This document shows positions 31,686 through 39,534 of a DNA stretch of 64,000 nt, one piece after another. The stretch covers positions 473,079 through 537,078 of the forward strand of contig NZ_LMDC01000023.1 of the NCBI RefSeq assembly GCF_001425705.1. The letters are read 5' to 3'. The DNA comes from Pelomonas sp. Root1217. GTDB lineage: Bacteria; Pseudomonadota; Gammaproteobacteria; Burkholderiales; Burkholderiaceae_C. The position numbers and the translations under genes are program-made. The notes under the pieces are model-generated. The model had not been told where the DNA came from, made no database searches, and was given only the letters and a program-made list of their open reading frames with translations. How positions within the stretch are numbered: position 1 is the first letter of the stretch; every line of letters begins with the position of its first letter.

Positions 31686-34430
31686 TCAGAACTTGTAGGT
31701 GCCGCCCAGCAGGAACTGGCGCCCGTAGGACGTGTAGCGCTCGGGCAGCGTGGAGTTGGGATCCTTGGCGCCGGTGGAGATGCCCACGCGGGTGCGGTAG
31801 GGCCGGTCGCGCAGATTGTTGACCTGTAGCGTCAGCGACAAGCCCTTGAAGGCACCGCTCTCGAAGGCATAACCCAGTTGCGCGTCCAGGATGGTCTCCG
31901 CGGAAATCATGCTCGGTACGTTCTCGCCGAAGGTGCCGCGCACCGTCGTCACGAAGGCCGAGCGGTGGCGGCTGCCGATGCGGGCCGAGATGCCGTCGCG
32001 CTCGTAGTAGACGACAAAGTTCGTCGCCACGCCCGAAAGGCCGTCCAGCGGGTTGTTGAGGTTGTTGTCCTCGTGCAGCGAGCTGCGGGTGTTGGAGTAG
32101 CTCAGCGTGACGCCGATGCCGTCCACGGCCGGGCTGATCATGCCGGCGTCCAGCGAGGCGCTCAGCTCGGTGCCCGCCACCATGCCGCCGTGCCCGTTGG
32201 CCTTGGTGCTCAGCAGGCCGATGTTGCTGATGGGTGTGTAGGTCGTCGGGTTGGGGAAGCCGGTGAAGTCGAACGGAATGGACTGCGAGTAGACGAAGTT
32301 CTTGATGTTCTTGTGGAAGGCCGCGGCCGCCACGTAGCTGCGCTTGCTGAAGTAATGCTCGACGGACAGGTCCACTGCGTCCGCACGCCAGGGCTCCAGC
32401 TTGGCATTGCCGCCGCTGGCTGACCAGGTGCGGTCAGTGCTGCTGACATTGATGCCCGAGAAGCCGGCGCGCATGTCTTCCATGTTGGGCCGCGCCAGCA
32501 CCTTGGCCAGGCCGAAGCGCAGGATGGTGTTCTGGGTCAGGTCGGCTGACAGGTTGATGCTGGGCAGGGTGTCGGTGTAGCTGGTGCCGCCGCTGGTGGG
32601 ATCGCTGGCATTGGTCTTGGGGTTCCACAGCAGGCCGTTGCTGGTCTGCTGGGCATGCACCACGCGCAGGCCCAGGCTGCCGTGGACGGGCACGCCCCAG
32701 TCGAACTCCAGGCCCAGCTTGGCGAAAGCCGCCGTCACCTTCTCATGCACGGACCAGACGCGGCCCGGCGCCTGGTCGGCCGCGGCGGGCGCCACGTCGT
32801 AAAGATTGAGCACGCTGGGCAGGTCGAAATTGACCATGCGGATCGGGCTGCCGGCGAAGCTCAGGTCGGTCGGTTCGCGCAGCAGGTTGTTCGGGATCAG
32901 CACCGGCGTGCGGCCGTTCTTGAGGTTGTAGTACACCTCCGTTCGGTTCATGGACTTGTCGCGCTCGGAGTAGTCCACGCCCGCCTCGATGCTGTTCATC
33001 CAGCTCTCGAACATGCGGCCCGCCGACAGCTTGAGCGCCTTGATCTCGTCCACCACCTTGGGAAACTGGCTGCGGCCGTCCCGGCCCCAGTTGGCGGGGT
33101 CGGTCAAGTAGACGTTCTTGGGGTCGGCGAAGTCGAAGGTCGGCGCAAAGGTGGAGCGGCCATCACCGGTGACGATATTGGCCTGGCCCAGGCTGACGCG
33201 ATTCTTGGAGCCGGCCTGCACTTCGGCGTTCTGCTCGTCGCGCTTGGCCTTTGACCAGCTCAGATCGCCTGCGAGCTTCCAATCCGCCAGCTTCAGCTCG
33301 TTGTTCCAGCCCACGGCGCGGATGTCGTCCTGGCGCTTGTTGTAGGTGGTCAGCGCCACCGGTGTCGTGTTGTTGACGGTGCCGCTGGTGACGATCTTGT
33401 CGCCATTGACGTTGGTCGTCTGCGCGTTGCTCCAGCTCGCACCCGACCAGGTCGACATGTCCGACATCACCGTGCGACGCGCCTCGGTCTGGTCGAACTT
33501 GGAGTAATACAGGTCCAGCGTGCTGTGGAAGCCGTTGCCCGGCTTGTACTCCAGCACACCCATCAGACCGTCGCGCTTCTGGCGCGACGAGGCGGCGCCG
33601 AGCTCGAAGCCCTGCAGCGCGACGGCATCGGTGGGTACGCCCGGCAGCGGCGCGCCCCAGTCGTTGGTGTTGGCCCACCACCAGCTCTTGTAGTGCTTTT
33701 CCTGGTTGGGCGAGTCGAGGTGGGCAAAGCCCACGGCCACGCCCCAGATGCGGTCGGCCGACTGCGTCACGTACGAGGCGCTGAGGCGGTTGCCTGTGCC
33801 CGAGATTTCGGGGTTCAGCGAGCCGTTGGAGTTGCGCTCCAGGCGCGCGCCGACGACGGCCTGGGTCTTGGCGAAGTCCAGCGGGCGCAGGGTCTTCATG
33901 TTGATGGTGCCGGACAGGCCTTGCGCCGACAGGCTGGCGTCCGGTGTCTTGTAGACGGTGGCGGCGTTGATCAGCTCCGAGGGGAACTGGTCGTACTCCA
34001 CCGAGCGGTTGTCGCCGGTGGAGACGATCTCGCGGCCGTTCAGCAGCGTGACGCCAAAGCGCGGCGCCATGCCGCGGATGCTGATGACCGACGAGCGGCC
34101 GGCCACACGCTGGGCCGTCAGGCCCGGCAGGCGAGAGATGGCGTCGGCGATGGACACGTCGGGCAGCTTGCCGATGTCTTCGGCTGAGATGGCCTCGACG
34201 ATGGCATCGGCATTGCGCTTGGTGCTGATCGAGGATTCCAAGCTGGCGCGAAAGCCCGTGACCGTGACGGTGTCCAGCTTCTGGCCCGAGGCCGGCGCGG
34301 TCTGTGCCAGCGCCAGCCAGGGCATGCCAAACAGGCCGACGCACAGGGCGACGGGCGTGAGGCGGTTGCGACGCTGCGGCGAAGTTGGGGCGATGGCACG
34401 CGCTGCCGCGCGCTGTGTGGGCTTGGTCAT
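31686..34430 (-). CDS. TonB-dependent receptor (TIGR01782-type, carbohydrate locus)
   Basis: The protein has 914 residues. A signal sequence (LTPVALCVGLFGMPWLALAQ) is followed by a TonB-box-like segment LDTVTVTGFRASLESSISTK. The plug includes AISAEDIGKLPDVSIADAIS, RLPGLTAQRV, SIRGMAPRFGVTLLNGREIV and QGLSGTINMKT. The beta barrel ends with Phe in QFLLGGTYKF, as expected for outer-membrane insertion. The ADAI/RLPG pattern is that of TIGR01782 receptors common in Xanthomonas and Caulobacter sugar loci. As first gene of the leftward operon it would import oligosaccharides across the outer membrane. It is transcribed from a TTGACA/TAGATT promoter next to the LacI operator. Confidence 0.92.
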   Translation of the reverse strand: MTKPTQRAAARAIAPTSPQRRNRLTPVALCVGLFGMPWLALAQTAPASGQKLDTVTVTGFRASLESSISTKRNADAIVEAISAEDIGKLPDVSIADAISRLPGLTAQRVAGRSSVISIRGMAPRFGVTLLNGREIVSTGDNRSVEYDQFPSELINAATVYKTPDASLSAQGLSGTINMKTLRPLDFAKTQAVVGARLERNSNGSLNPEISGTGNRLSASYVTQSADRIWGVAVGFAHLDSPNQEKHYKSWWWANTNDWGAPLPGVPTDAVALQGFELGAASSRQKRDGLMGVLEYKPGNGFHSTLDLYYSKFDQTEARRTVMSDMSTWSGASWSNAQTTNVNGDKIVTSGTVNNTTPVALTTYNKRQDDIRAVGWNNELKLADWKLAGDLSWSKAKRDEQNAEVQAGSKNRVSLGQANIVTGDGRSTFAPTFDFADPKNVYLTDPANWGRDGRSQFPKVVDEIKALKLSAGRMFESWMNSIEAGVDYSERDKSMNRTEVYYNLKNGRTPVLIPNNLLREPTDLSFAGSPIRMVNFDLPSVLNLYDVAPAAADQAPGRVWSVHEKVTAAFAKLGLEFDWGVPVHGSLGLRVVHAQQTSNGLLWNPKTNASDPTSGGTSYTDTLPSINLSADLTQNTILRFGLAKVLARPNMEDMRAGFSGINVSSTDRTWSASGGNAKLEPWRADAVDLSVEHYFSKRSYVAAAAFHKNIKNFVYSQSIPFDFTGFPNPTTYTPISNIGLLSTKANGHGGMVAGTELSASLDAGMISPAVDGIGVTLSYSNTRSSLHEDNNLNNPLDGLSGVATNFVVYYERDGISARIGSRHRSAFVTTVRGTFGENVPSMISAETILDAQLGYAFESGAFKGLSLTLQVNNLRDRPYRTRVGISTGAKDPNSTLPERYTSYGRQFLLGGTYKF

Positions 34431-34520
34431 TTCTTTCGTCTCCTGGTTCGTCTTGTTCGCTGCTCGGCCGGCTTCTCGGGGGTCATGCCTCTGCGCTCTG
34501 TGGCGGTATGGGCATCAAAA

Positions 34521-34536
34521 TTGGAACCGGTTCCAA
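34521..34536. promoter_or_regulatory. LacI-family operator (perfect 16-bp palindrome)
   Basis: TTGGAACCGGTTCCAA is a perfect inverted repeat with the central CpG typical of LacI/GalR-family operators. It lies just downstream of the predicted transcription start of the TonB receptor operon, where bound repressor would block initiation. The LacI regulator gene is 2 kb away in the same locus. A near copy, GGAAACGGTTCC, occurs inside the lacI-type gene at 36676-36687. Confidence 0.75.
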
Positions 34537-34546
34537 ACGCGACGCA

Positions 34547-34576
34547 AATCTAATGCGGCACAGTCGGGGCTGTCAA
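34547..34576 (-). promoter_or_regulatory. Predicted sigma-70 promoter of the TonB receptor operon
   Basis: On the minus strand, TTGACA (34576-34571) is followed after 18 bases by TAGATT (34552-34547). This gives a perfect -35 and a 4-of-6 -10 match. The expected start near 34540 places the LacI operator at about +4 to +20. This is prediction from sequence only. Confidence 0.6.
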
Positions 34577-34593
34577 TCTCGTCGGCCCGGGGG

Positions 34594-34623
34594 TTGACGT
34601 TTTTTTGCTTCACCCACTACTGT
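34594..34623 (+). promoter_or_regulatory. Predicted sigma-70 promoter of the GH3-lacI unit
   Basis: TTGACG (34594-34599) and TACTGT (34618-34623) are separated by 18 bases on the plus strand, giving a short leader of about 18 bases before the GH3 ATG at 34648. It lies back to back with the opposite promoter, 17 bases away. The operator is about 60 bases upstream of this promoter, so direct repression here would need looping or another site. The -10 match is weak (3 of 6). Confidence 0.4.
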
Positions 34624-34647
34624 CGCGTCCCCACCGACGAGCCCTCC

Positions 34648-36576
34648 ATGCCGCGTACATCCCCACTGCTTGCCACCCTGCTCGCCCTGGCCACCACGGC
34701 CGGCGCCACTGGAACCGATGCCATCGTGCAGGCCTGGCCGGCGCGCAAACCGGTGCGGGATGCGGCACTGGAAGCCAGGGTCGAGGCCGCGATGCGAGGC
34801 CTGACCCTGCGCCAGAAGATCGGCCAGATGACCCAGCCCGAGATCCGCGCGATCACGCCGGAGGAGGTGCGCGACTACGCCATCGGCACCATCCTGAACG
34901 GCGGTGGCGGCTGGCCGGGACAGGACCGCGCGGCCACGCCGGCGCAGTGGCGCGAGCTGTCCGAGAAGTTCCAGGCCGCCGCGCTGCAGGCTACGCCGGG
35001 CATCCCGCTGATCTGGGGCACCGACGCCGTCCACGGCCACAACAACGTGCGCGGCGCCACCCTCTTTCCGCACAACATCGCGCTCGGCGCGACGCGCGAC
35101 GCCGACCTCGTGCGCGACATCGGCCGCGCCACGGCACGGGCCATCCGCGCCTCCGGCCTGCACTGGGCGTTTGCGCCGACGCTGGCCGTCGTGCAGGACG
35201 TGCGCTGGGGTCGCACCTACGAAAGCTTCGGCGTCGATCCGGCGCTGGTGAAGCGCCTCGGCCAGGCCTCGGTCGGAGGCCTGCAGGACGGCATGAAGGA
35301 CGGCCGCGGCGTGCTGGCGACGGCCAAGCACTACATCGGCGACGGTGGCACCCGCCGCGGCATCGACCAGGGCGTGACGCAGGCATCGCCGGCCGACCTC
35401 GCCAACGTCCATGGCGCCGGCTATCTCGGCGCGCTGGACGCCGGCGTGCTGACCGTCATGACGTCCTTCAGCAGCTGGACGGACAGCGCCGGCTATGTCG
35501 AGCACGGCAAGATGCATGGCAACGCCGTGCTGATGACCGGCGTGCTCAAGGAGCGCCTGGCCTTCGACGGTCTCATCGTCAGCGACTGGGACGGTATCGG
35601 CCAGGTGCCCGGCTGCACGCCCGAGGACTGCCCGGCCGCCATCAATGCCGGCATCGACGTTGTCATGGTGCCGTTCAAGTGGAAGGCCTTCTACGACAAC
35701 ACGCTGCGCGCCGTGGAACGGGGCCGCATTCCCATGGCCCGCATCGACGACGCGGTGCGGCGCATCCTGCGCGTCAAGTTCAGCATCGGCATACAGCCCG
35801 CTGTGCCGGCGACGGTGGAAGCGATGCAGGCGCCCGAGCTGGCACGCCGCGCAGTGCGGGAATCGCTGGTGCTGCTGAAGAACAGGCCCGGCCTGCTGCC
35901 GCTCAAGGGGACGGCGCGCTTGCTCGTCGTTGGTGCGGCGGCCGACAGCCTGGCCCACCAGGCCGGCGGCTGGAGCGTGACCTGGCAGGGCCGCGACACC
36001 ACCAACGTCGACTACCCGCAGGGCACGTCGCTGCTGGCCGCGCTGCGCCAGCGCCTGGGCGCGGCCAAAGTCACTTTCGACGCCGATGGCAGCAGCAGCG
36101 ACCCCAAGGACTTCGACGCCGTTGTCGCCGTGCTGGCCGAGACGCCCTATGCCGAGGGTGAGGGCGATGTGCGCATCACCGAAAACCTGCGCTTCAGCCG
36201 CCGCCATCCCAAGGACGCGGAAGTGCTGCAGCGCGTCGCCGGCCGCGGCAAGCCCGTCATCACGCTGCTGTACTCGGGGCGCCCGCTCTATGTGAACGAC
36301 CTGGCCAACAAGAGCGACGCCTTCATCGCCGCCTGGCAGCCCGGCACCGAGGGCGCTGGCCTCGTCGACGTACTGGTGGAACCCGTCGCCGGCAAGGCCT
36401 GGCCCGCCTTCACCGGCCGGCTGTCCTTCCCCTGGCCCGCCGGTCCGTGCCAGTTCAGCAGCCACGAAGCCAGGCCCTGGTGGCCGGTTGGCGGCGGCCT
36501 CAGCGGCAAGGAAGCCAAAGCCGACACAAAGCCGTTGCCCGAGCCGGCCGACCCAGCTCCGATCTGCCCGCTGTGA
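34648..36576 (+). CDS. Glycoside hydrolase family 3 beta-glucosidase, exported
   Basis: The protein has 642 residues with a signal peptide (MPRTSPLLATLLALATTAGA). GH3 N-terminal domain blocks are GLTLRQKIGQMTQPEIR, PLIWGTDAVHGHNNVRGATL, HWAFAPTLAVVQDVRWGRTY and ATAKHYIGDGGTRRGIDQG. The nucleophile is D313 in LIVSDWDGIGQ. The C-terminal (alpha/beta)6 domain follows (RESLVLLKNRPGLLPL, AVLAETPYAEGEGDVRI). It resembles ExoP-type 1,4- or 1,3-beta-glucan glucohydrolases but stops before the extra C-terminal domain many of these carry. The start at 34648 is fixed by the signal peptide; upstream in-frame sequence crosses the operator region. It probably trims glucans in the periplasm or outside. Confidence 0.92.
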   Translation: MPRTSPLLATLLALATTAGATGTDAIVQAWPARKPVRDAALEARVEAAMRGLTLRQKIGQMTQPEIRAITPEEVRDYAIGTILNGGGGWPGQDRAATPAQWRELSEKFQAAALQATPGIPLIWGTDAVHGHNNVRGATLFPHNIALGATRDADLVRDIGRATARAIRASGLHWAFAPTLAVVQDVRWGRTYESFGVDPALVKRLGQASVGGLQDGMKDGRGVLATAKHYIGDGGTRRGIDQGVTQASPADLANVHGAGYLGALDAGVLTVMTSFSSWTDSAGYVEHGKMHGNAVLMTGVLKERLAFDGLIVSDWDGIGQVPGCTPEDCPAAINAGIDVVMVPFKWKAFYDNTLRAVERGRIPMARIDDAVRRILRVKFSIGIQPAVPATVEAMQAPELARRAVRESLVLLKNRPGLLPLKGTARLLVVGAAADSLAHQAGGWSVTWQGRDTTNVDYPQGTSLLAALRQRLGAAKVTFDADGSSSDPKDFDAVVAVLAETPYAEGEGDVRITENLRFSRRHPKDAEVLQRVAGRGKPVITLLYSGRPLYVNDLANKSDAFIAAWQPGTEGAGLVDVLVEPVAGKAWPAFTGRLSFPWPAGPCQFSSHEARPWWPVGGGLSGKEAKADTKPLPEPADPAPICPL

Positions 36577-36606
36577 TTCAATCCAGCCCCAAAACCTAGA
36601 GGGCGA

Positions 36607-37629
36607 ATGGCAACGATCAAGGATGTAGCGCGGCTGGCTGGTGTGGGCGTGGGCACCGCGTCGCGCGTCATCAGCGGAAACGGTTCCGTCGCGCCGGCCA
36701 CGGCCGAGCGGGTGCGCAAGGTCATTGCCCAGCTGAAGTTCCGGCCGTCGCACACCGCACGGTCCCTCGGCGCCGGCACGTCCAAGCTGATCGGCGTCTA
36801 CATCCCCTTCCTGCGCGGCACCTACTACACGCCCATCCTGCGCGCCATCGACCTCGTGCTGCGCGCGCAAGGCCTGCACATGGTGGTGGCCTTCGGCGAG
36901 GGCATCGAGGACGAACGCGTCGAGACCAACGACGGCATGCGTTTCCTGCTGGACCGCGATTGCGACGGCCTCATCGTGCTGTCCAACGCGTTGCAGGACG
37001 AGGACATCAAGGCCCTGGGCCCGGCGGCACGCCAGGTCGTCGTGCTGAACCGCCACTTCGACCGCATCAAGGACCAATGCTTCACGGCCGACCATGTGCA
37101 GGGCGGTGTGCAGGCAGCGCGCGCCCTGCTGCAGCACAAGCACAAGGACATCGCCGTCGTCTCCGGGCCGTCGACCTCACCGGACAACGTGGCGCGCCTG
37201 AACGGCTTCATGGGTGAGCTGGCGCTGCGCGGGCTGGACACGTCCAAGATCGTTATCGTGCCCGGCGACTTCTCCAACCAGGCTGGCTGGGATGCGGCCG
37301 ATGTGCTGCTCAAGCAAAAACGCCTGCCCACCGCCGTGTTCTGCGCCAACGACGAAATGGCCATCGGGCTGCTGGCGCATTTCCAGGAACGAGGCGTGTC
37401 CGTGCCGCACGAGGTTTCGGTGCTGGGCTATGACGACTCTCCCAGCGCCGAATTCGCCGCGCCGCGGCTGACCTCGGTGCACATTCCCAGCCACGAAGTG
37501 ACACTGGCCGGCCTGCACTGGCTGCTGAACTGCTGCTATGGGCAGGAGCTGCCGATCTCGCGACAGTTCGACATCTCCGTCACCTGGCGCGCCTCGGTAG
37601 CAGCACCCCCTTCGCGCAAACGCGGCTGA
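36607..37629 (+). CDS. LacI-family transcriptional regulator of the beta-glucan locus
   Basis: The protein has 340 residues. The N-terminal helix-turn-helix is [20 protein letters not shown] followed by [20 protein letters not shown], with the hinge helix [18 protein letters not shown]. The periplasmic-binding-like sensor domain contains [27 protein letters not shown] and [19 protein letters not shown], and it ends [20 protein letters not shown]. It starts 30 bases after GH3 in the same direction and likely binds the palindrome at 34521. The inducer is probably an oligosaccharide from the locus; this is inference. The coding sequence itself carries an operator-like palindrome. Confidence 0.93.
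   Translation: MATIKDVARLAGVGVGTASRVISGNGSVAPATAERVRKVIAQLKFRPSHTARSLGAGTSKLIGVYIPFLRGTYYTPILRAIDLVLRAQGLHMVVAFGEGIEDERVETNDGMRFLLDRDCDGLIVLSNALQDEDIKALGPAARQVVVLNRHFDRIKDQCFTADHVQGGVQAARALLQHKHKDIAVVSGPSTSPDNVARLNGFMGELALRGLDTSKIVIVPGDFSNQAGWDAADVLLKQKRLPTAVFCANDEMAIGLLAHFQERGVSVPHEVSVLGYDDSPSAEFAAPRLTSVHIPSHEVTLAGLHWLLNCCYGQELPISRQFDISVTWRASVAAPPSRKRG
36675..36688. promoter_or_regulatory. Operator-like palindrome inside the lacI-type coding region
   Basis: CGGAAACGGTTCCG keeps the outer GGAA...GGTTCC arms of the main operator with one internal change, about 70 bases into the gene. It encodes the Gly-Asn-Gly-Ser turn of the HTH domain, so codon constraint could explain part of it. It might serve as an auxiliary or autoregulatory site. 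Confidence 0.35.
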
Positions 37630-37664
37630 CGCCACAATCCGGGGTGAACTTTCACCTTCCCCCC

Positions 37665-38948
37665 ATGTCCCAACGCGTCCTGACCGGCATCACCACCACC
37701 GGCACCCTGCATCTCGGCAATTACGTCGGCGCCATCCGCCCGGCGATCGAGGCCAGCCGCACGGCCGGCGTGGAGAGCTTCTTCTTCATGGCGGACTTCC
37801 ACGCGCTGATCAAGTGCGACGAGCCGGACCGCCTCGCGCACTCCAGCCGCGCCATCGCCGCTACCTGGCTGGCCGCCGGCCTGGACCCTGAACGCGTCAC
37901 CTTCTACCGCCAGAGCGATGTGCCCGAGATCCCGGAGCTGACCTGGCTGCTGACCTGCGTCACCGCCAAGGGTCAGATGAACCGCGCCCATGCCTACAAG
38001 GCGGCCGTGGACGCGGCCGTGGCTGCCGGCGAGGAGCCCGACGCCAACGTGACCATGGGCCTGTTCAGCTACCCGGTGCTGATGGCGGCCGACATCCTGA
38101 TGTTCAACGCGCACAAGGTGCCGGTGGGCAAGGACCAGGTCCAGCACATCGAGATGGCGCGTGACGTGGCCCAGCGCTTCAACCATCTGTTCGGCCGCGG
38201 CCAGGCGCTGTTCACGCTGCCCGAGGCCGTCACCGACGCCGAGATGGAACTGCTGCCCGGGCTGGACGGCCGCAAGATGAGCAAGAGCTATGACAACGTC
38301 ATTCCGCTCTTCGAAGGCGGCGGCGCGGCGTTGAAGGACGCGGTGGCGCGCATCGTCACCGACTCCAAGCTGCCGGGCGAGCCCAAGGACCCGCAGGGCC
38401 AGGCGCTGGTCACCATCTACGACGCCTTTGCGACGACCGAGCAACGCGCCGCCTTCCGCGCGGCCCTGCGTGGCGGCCTGGGCTGGGGCGAGGCTAAGCA
38501 GCAGCTCGTCAACCTGATCGAAGGCCAGATCGGCCCGATGCGCGAGCGCTATGCCCACCTGATGGCCCACCCCGAGCAGCTCGAAGCCACGCTGCAGGCC
38601 GGCGCCGCCAAGGCCCGCGCCATTGCGGTTCCCTTTCTGAAGCAATTGCGCGAGGCCTGCGGCCTGCGGCCCTACACGTCCACCGCGACGACGGCCACTG
38701 CCAAGACAGAGAAAACCGCGATGCCCGTCTTCAAGCAATACCGTGAAGCCGACGGCAAGTTCTACTTCAAGCTGTTGTCCGCGGGTGGCGATCTGCTGCT
38801 GCAGAGCAGCGGCTTCGAGCAGGGCCGCGAAGCCGGCCAATGGGTCGCACGGCTGAAGCGCGAAGGTCTTGTGGCCGATGCGCCGGTGCAGCGCGAAGCC
38901 AGCGACGCTGCCATCGCCGCCGCCCTCGCCGCCTTCCAGGAAGACTGA
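37665..38948 (+). CDS. trpS: Tryptophanyl-tRNA synthetase with C-terminal extension
   Basis: The protein has 427 residues. Class I signatures are [16 protein letters not shown] (HIGH-like) and [15 protein letters not shown] (KMSKS). [20 protein letters not shown] and [15 protein letters not shown] are also family blocks. After the catalytic part an Ala/Thr-rich linker leads to a small extra domain ([38 protein letters not shown]) of DUF1508/YegP flavour, which is seen in Burkholderiales TrpS. The start ATG at 37665 is chosen over an upstream in-frame GTG at 37644. It attaches Trp to tRNA. The sigma factor gene starts one base after its stop. Confidence 0.95.
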   Translation: MSQRVLTGITTTGTLHLGNYVGAIRPAIEASRTAGVESFFFMADFHALIKCDEPDRLAHSSRAIAATWLAAGLDPERVTFYRQSDVPEIPELTWLLTCVTAKGQMNRAHAYKAAVDAAVAAGEEPDANVTMGLFSYPVLMAADILMFNAHKVPVGKDQVQHIEMARDVAQRFNHLFGRGQALFTLPEAVTDAEMELLPGLDGRKMSKSYDNVIPLFEGGGAALKDAVARIVTDSKLPGEPKDPQGQALVTIYDAFATTEQRAAFRAALRGGLGWGEAKQQLVNLIEGQIGPMRERYAHLMAHPEQLEATLQAGAAKARAIAVPFLKQLREACGLRPYTSTATTATAKTEKTAMPVFKQYREADGKFYFKLLSAGGDLLLQSSGFEQGREAGQWVARLKREGLVADAPVQREASDAAIAAALAAFQED

Positions 38949-38949
38949 C

Positions 38950-39534
38950 GTGGCCGACATCACCGAGCTGCTGATCGGCACTTCGCGTGGTGACGCTGCG
39001 TCGCTGCAGCAGCTCTACGCCCTGCTCTACCCCGAGATCAAGCGCGTCGCCCGCATCCGCCTGGCGCAAAGCGGCCCCAGCGGCAGGTCGGCCGGCCTGA
39101 ACACCACCGCCCTCGTGCACGAGGGCTTTCTGCGCATGGCCGACCAGCAGGGCCTGCAGGGCGAGACGCGCGGCCAGTTCTTCGCCTACGTCGGTCGGGT
39201 GCTGCGCTCGGTCGTCATCGACCACCTGCGCACCGAAGGCCGTGACAAGCGCGGCGGCGACGCCGTCATGGTCACACTGTCCGCGGCCGACGACGTGGCC
39301 GCCGTGCAAAGCACGGCCATCGACATGCTTGGCCTGGATCAGGCGCTGGAGCGCATGAAGGCCCTGGACAACGGCCTGTACGAGCTCATCGAGATGGTGG
39401 GCTTCGCGGGCCTGTCCATCGCCGAGGTCGCGGCGGTGCGGGGCCTGTCCACGCGCAGCATCAATCGCGAATTGCTGAAGGCACGCGCCCTGCTGCAGGA
39501 GCTGCTCGGCGACCCGCCCAACTCCGTCTACTGA
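38950..39534 (+). CDS. ECF-like RNA polymerase sigma factor (TIGR02999 type)
   Basis: The protein has 194 residues. Region 2 is seen in DAASLQQLYALLYPEIKRVA and LVHEGFLRMADQQGLQG, with FFAYVGRVLRSVVIDHLRTE. Region 4 is ELIEMVGFAGLSIAEVAAVR followed by GLSTRSINRELLKARALLQ. This matches the TIGR02999 group of sigma factors, which in proteobacteria and acidobacteria are often encoded next to a Ser/Thr kinase, as here. The GTG start at 38950 lies one base after trpS, with AGGAAG about 8 bases upstream inside trpS. It overlaps the kinase start by one base. No anti-sigma factor is present; phosphorylation by the kinase could be the control, which is inference. Confidence 0.88.
   Translation: MADITELLIGTSRGDAASLQQLYALLYPEIKRVARIRLAQSGPSGRSAGLNTTALVHEGFLRMADQQGLQGETRGQFFAYVGRVLRSVVIDHLRTEGRDKRGGDAVMVTLSAADDVAAVQSTAIDMLGLDQALERMKALDNGLYELIEMVGFAGLSIAEVAAVRGLSTRSINRELLKARALLQELLGDPPNSVY

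Noticed and set aside
33958-34647. In-frame upstream extension of the GH3 gene
   Set aside because: It overlaps the divergent receptor gene and the operator region; the signal peptide fixes the start at 34648.
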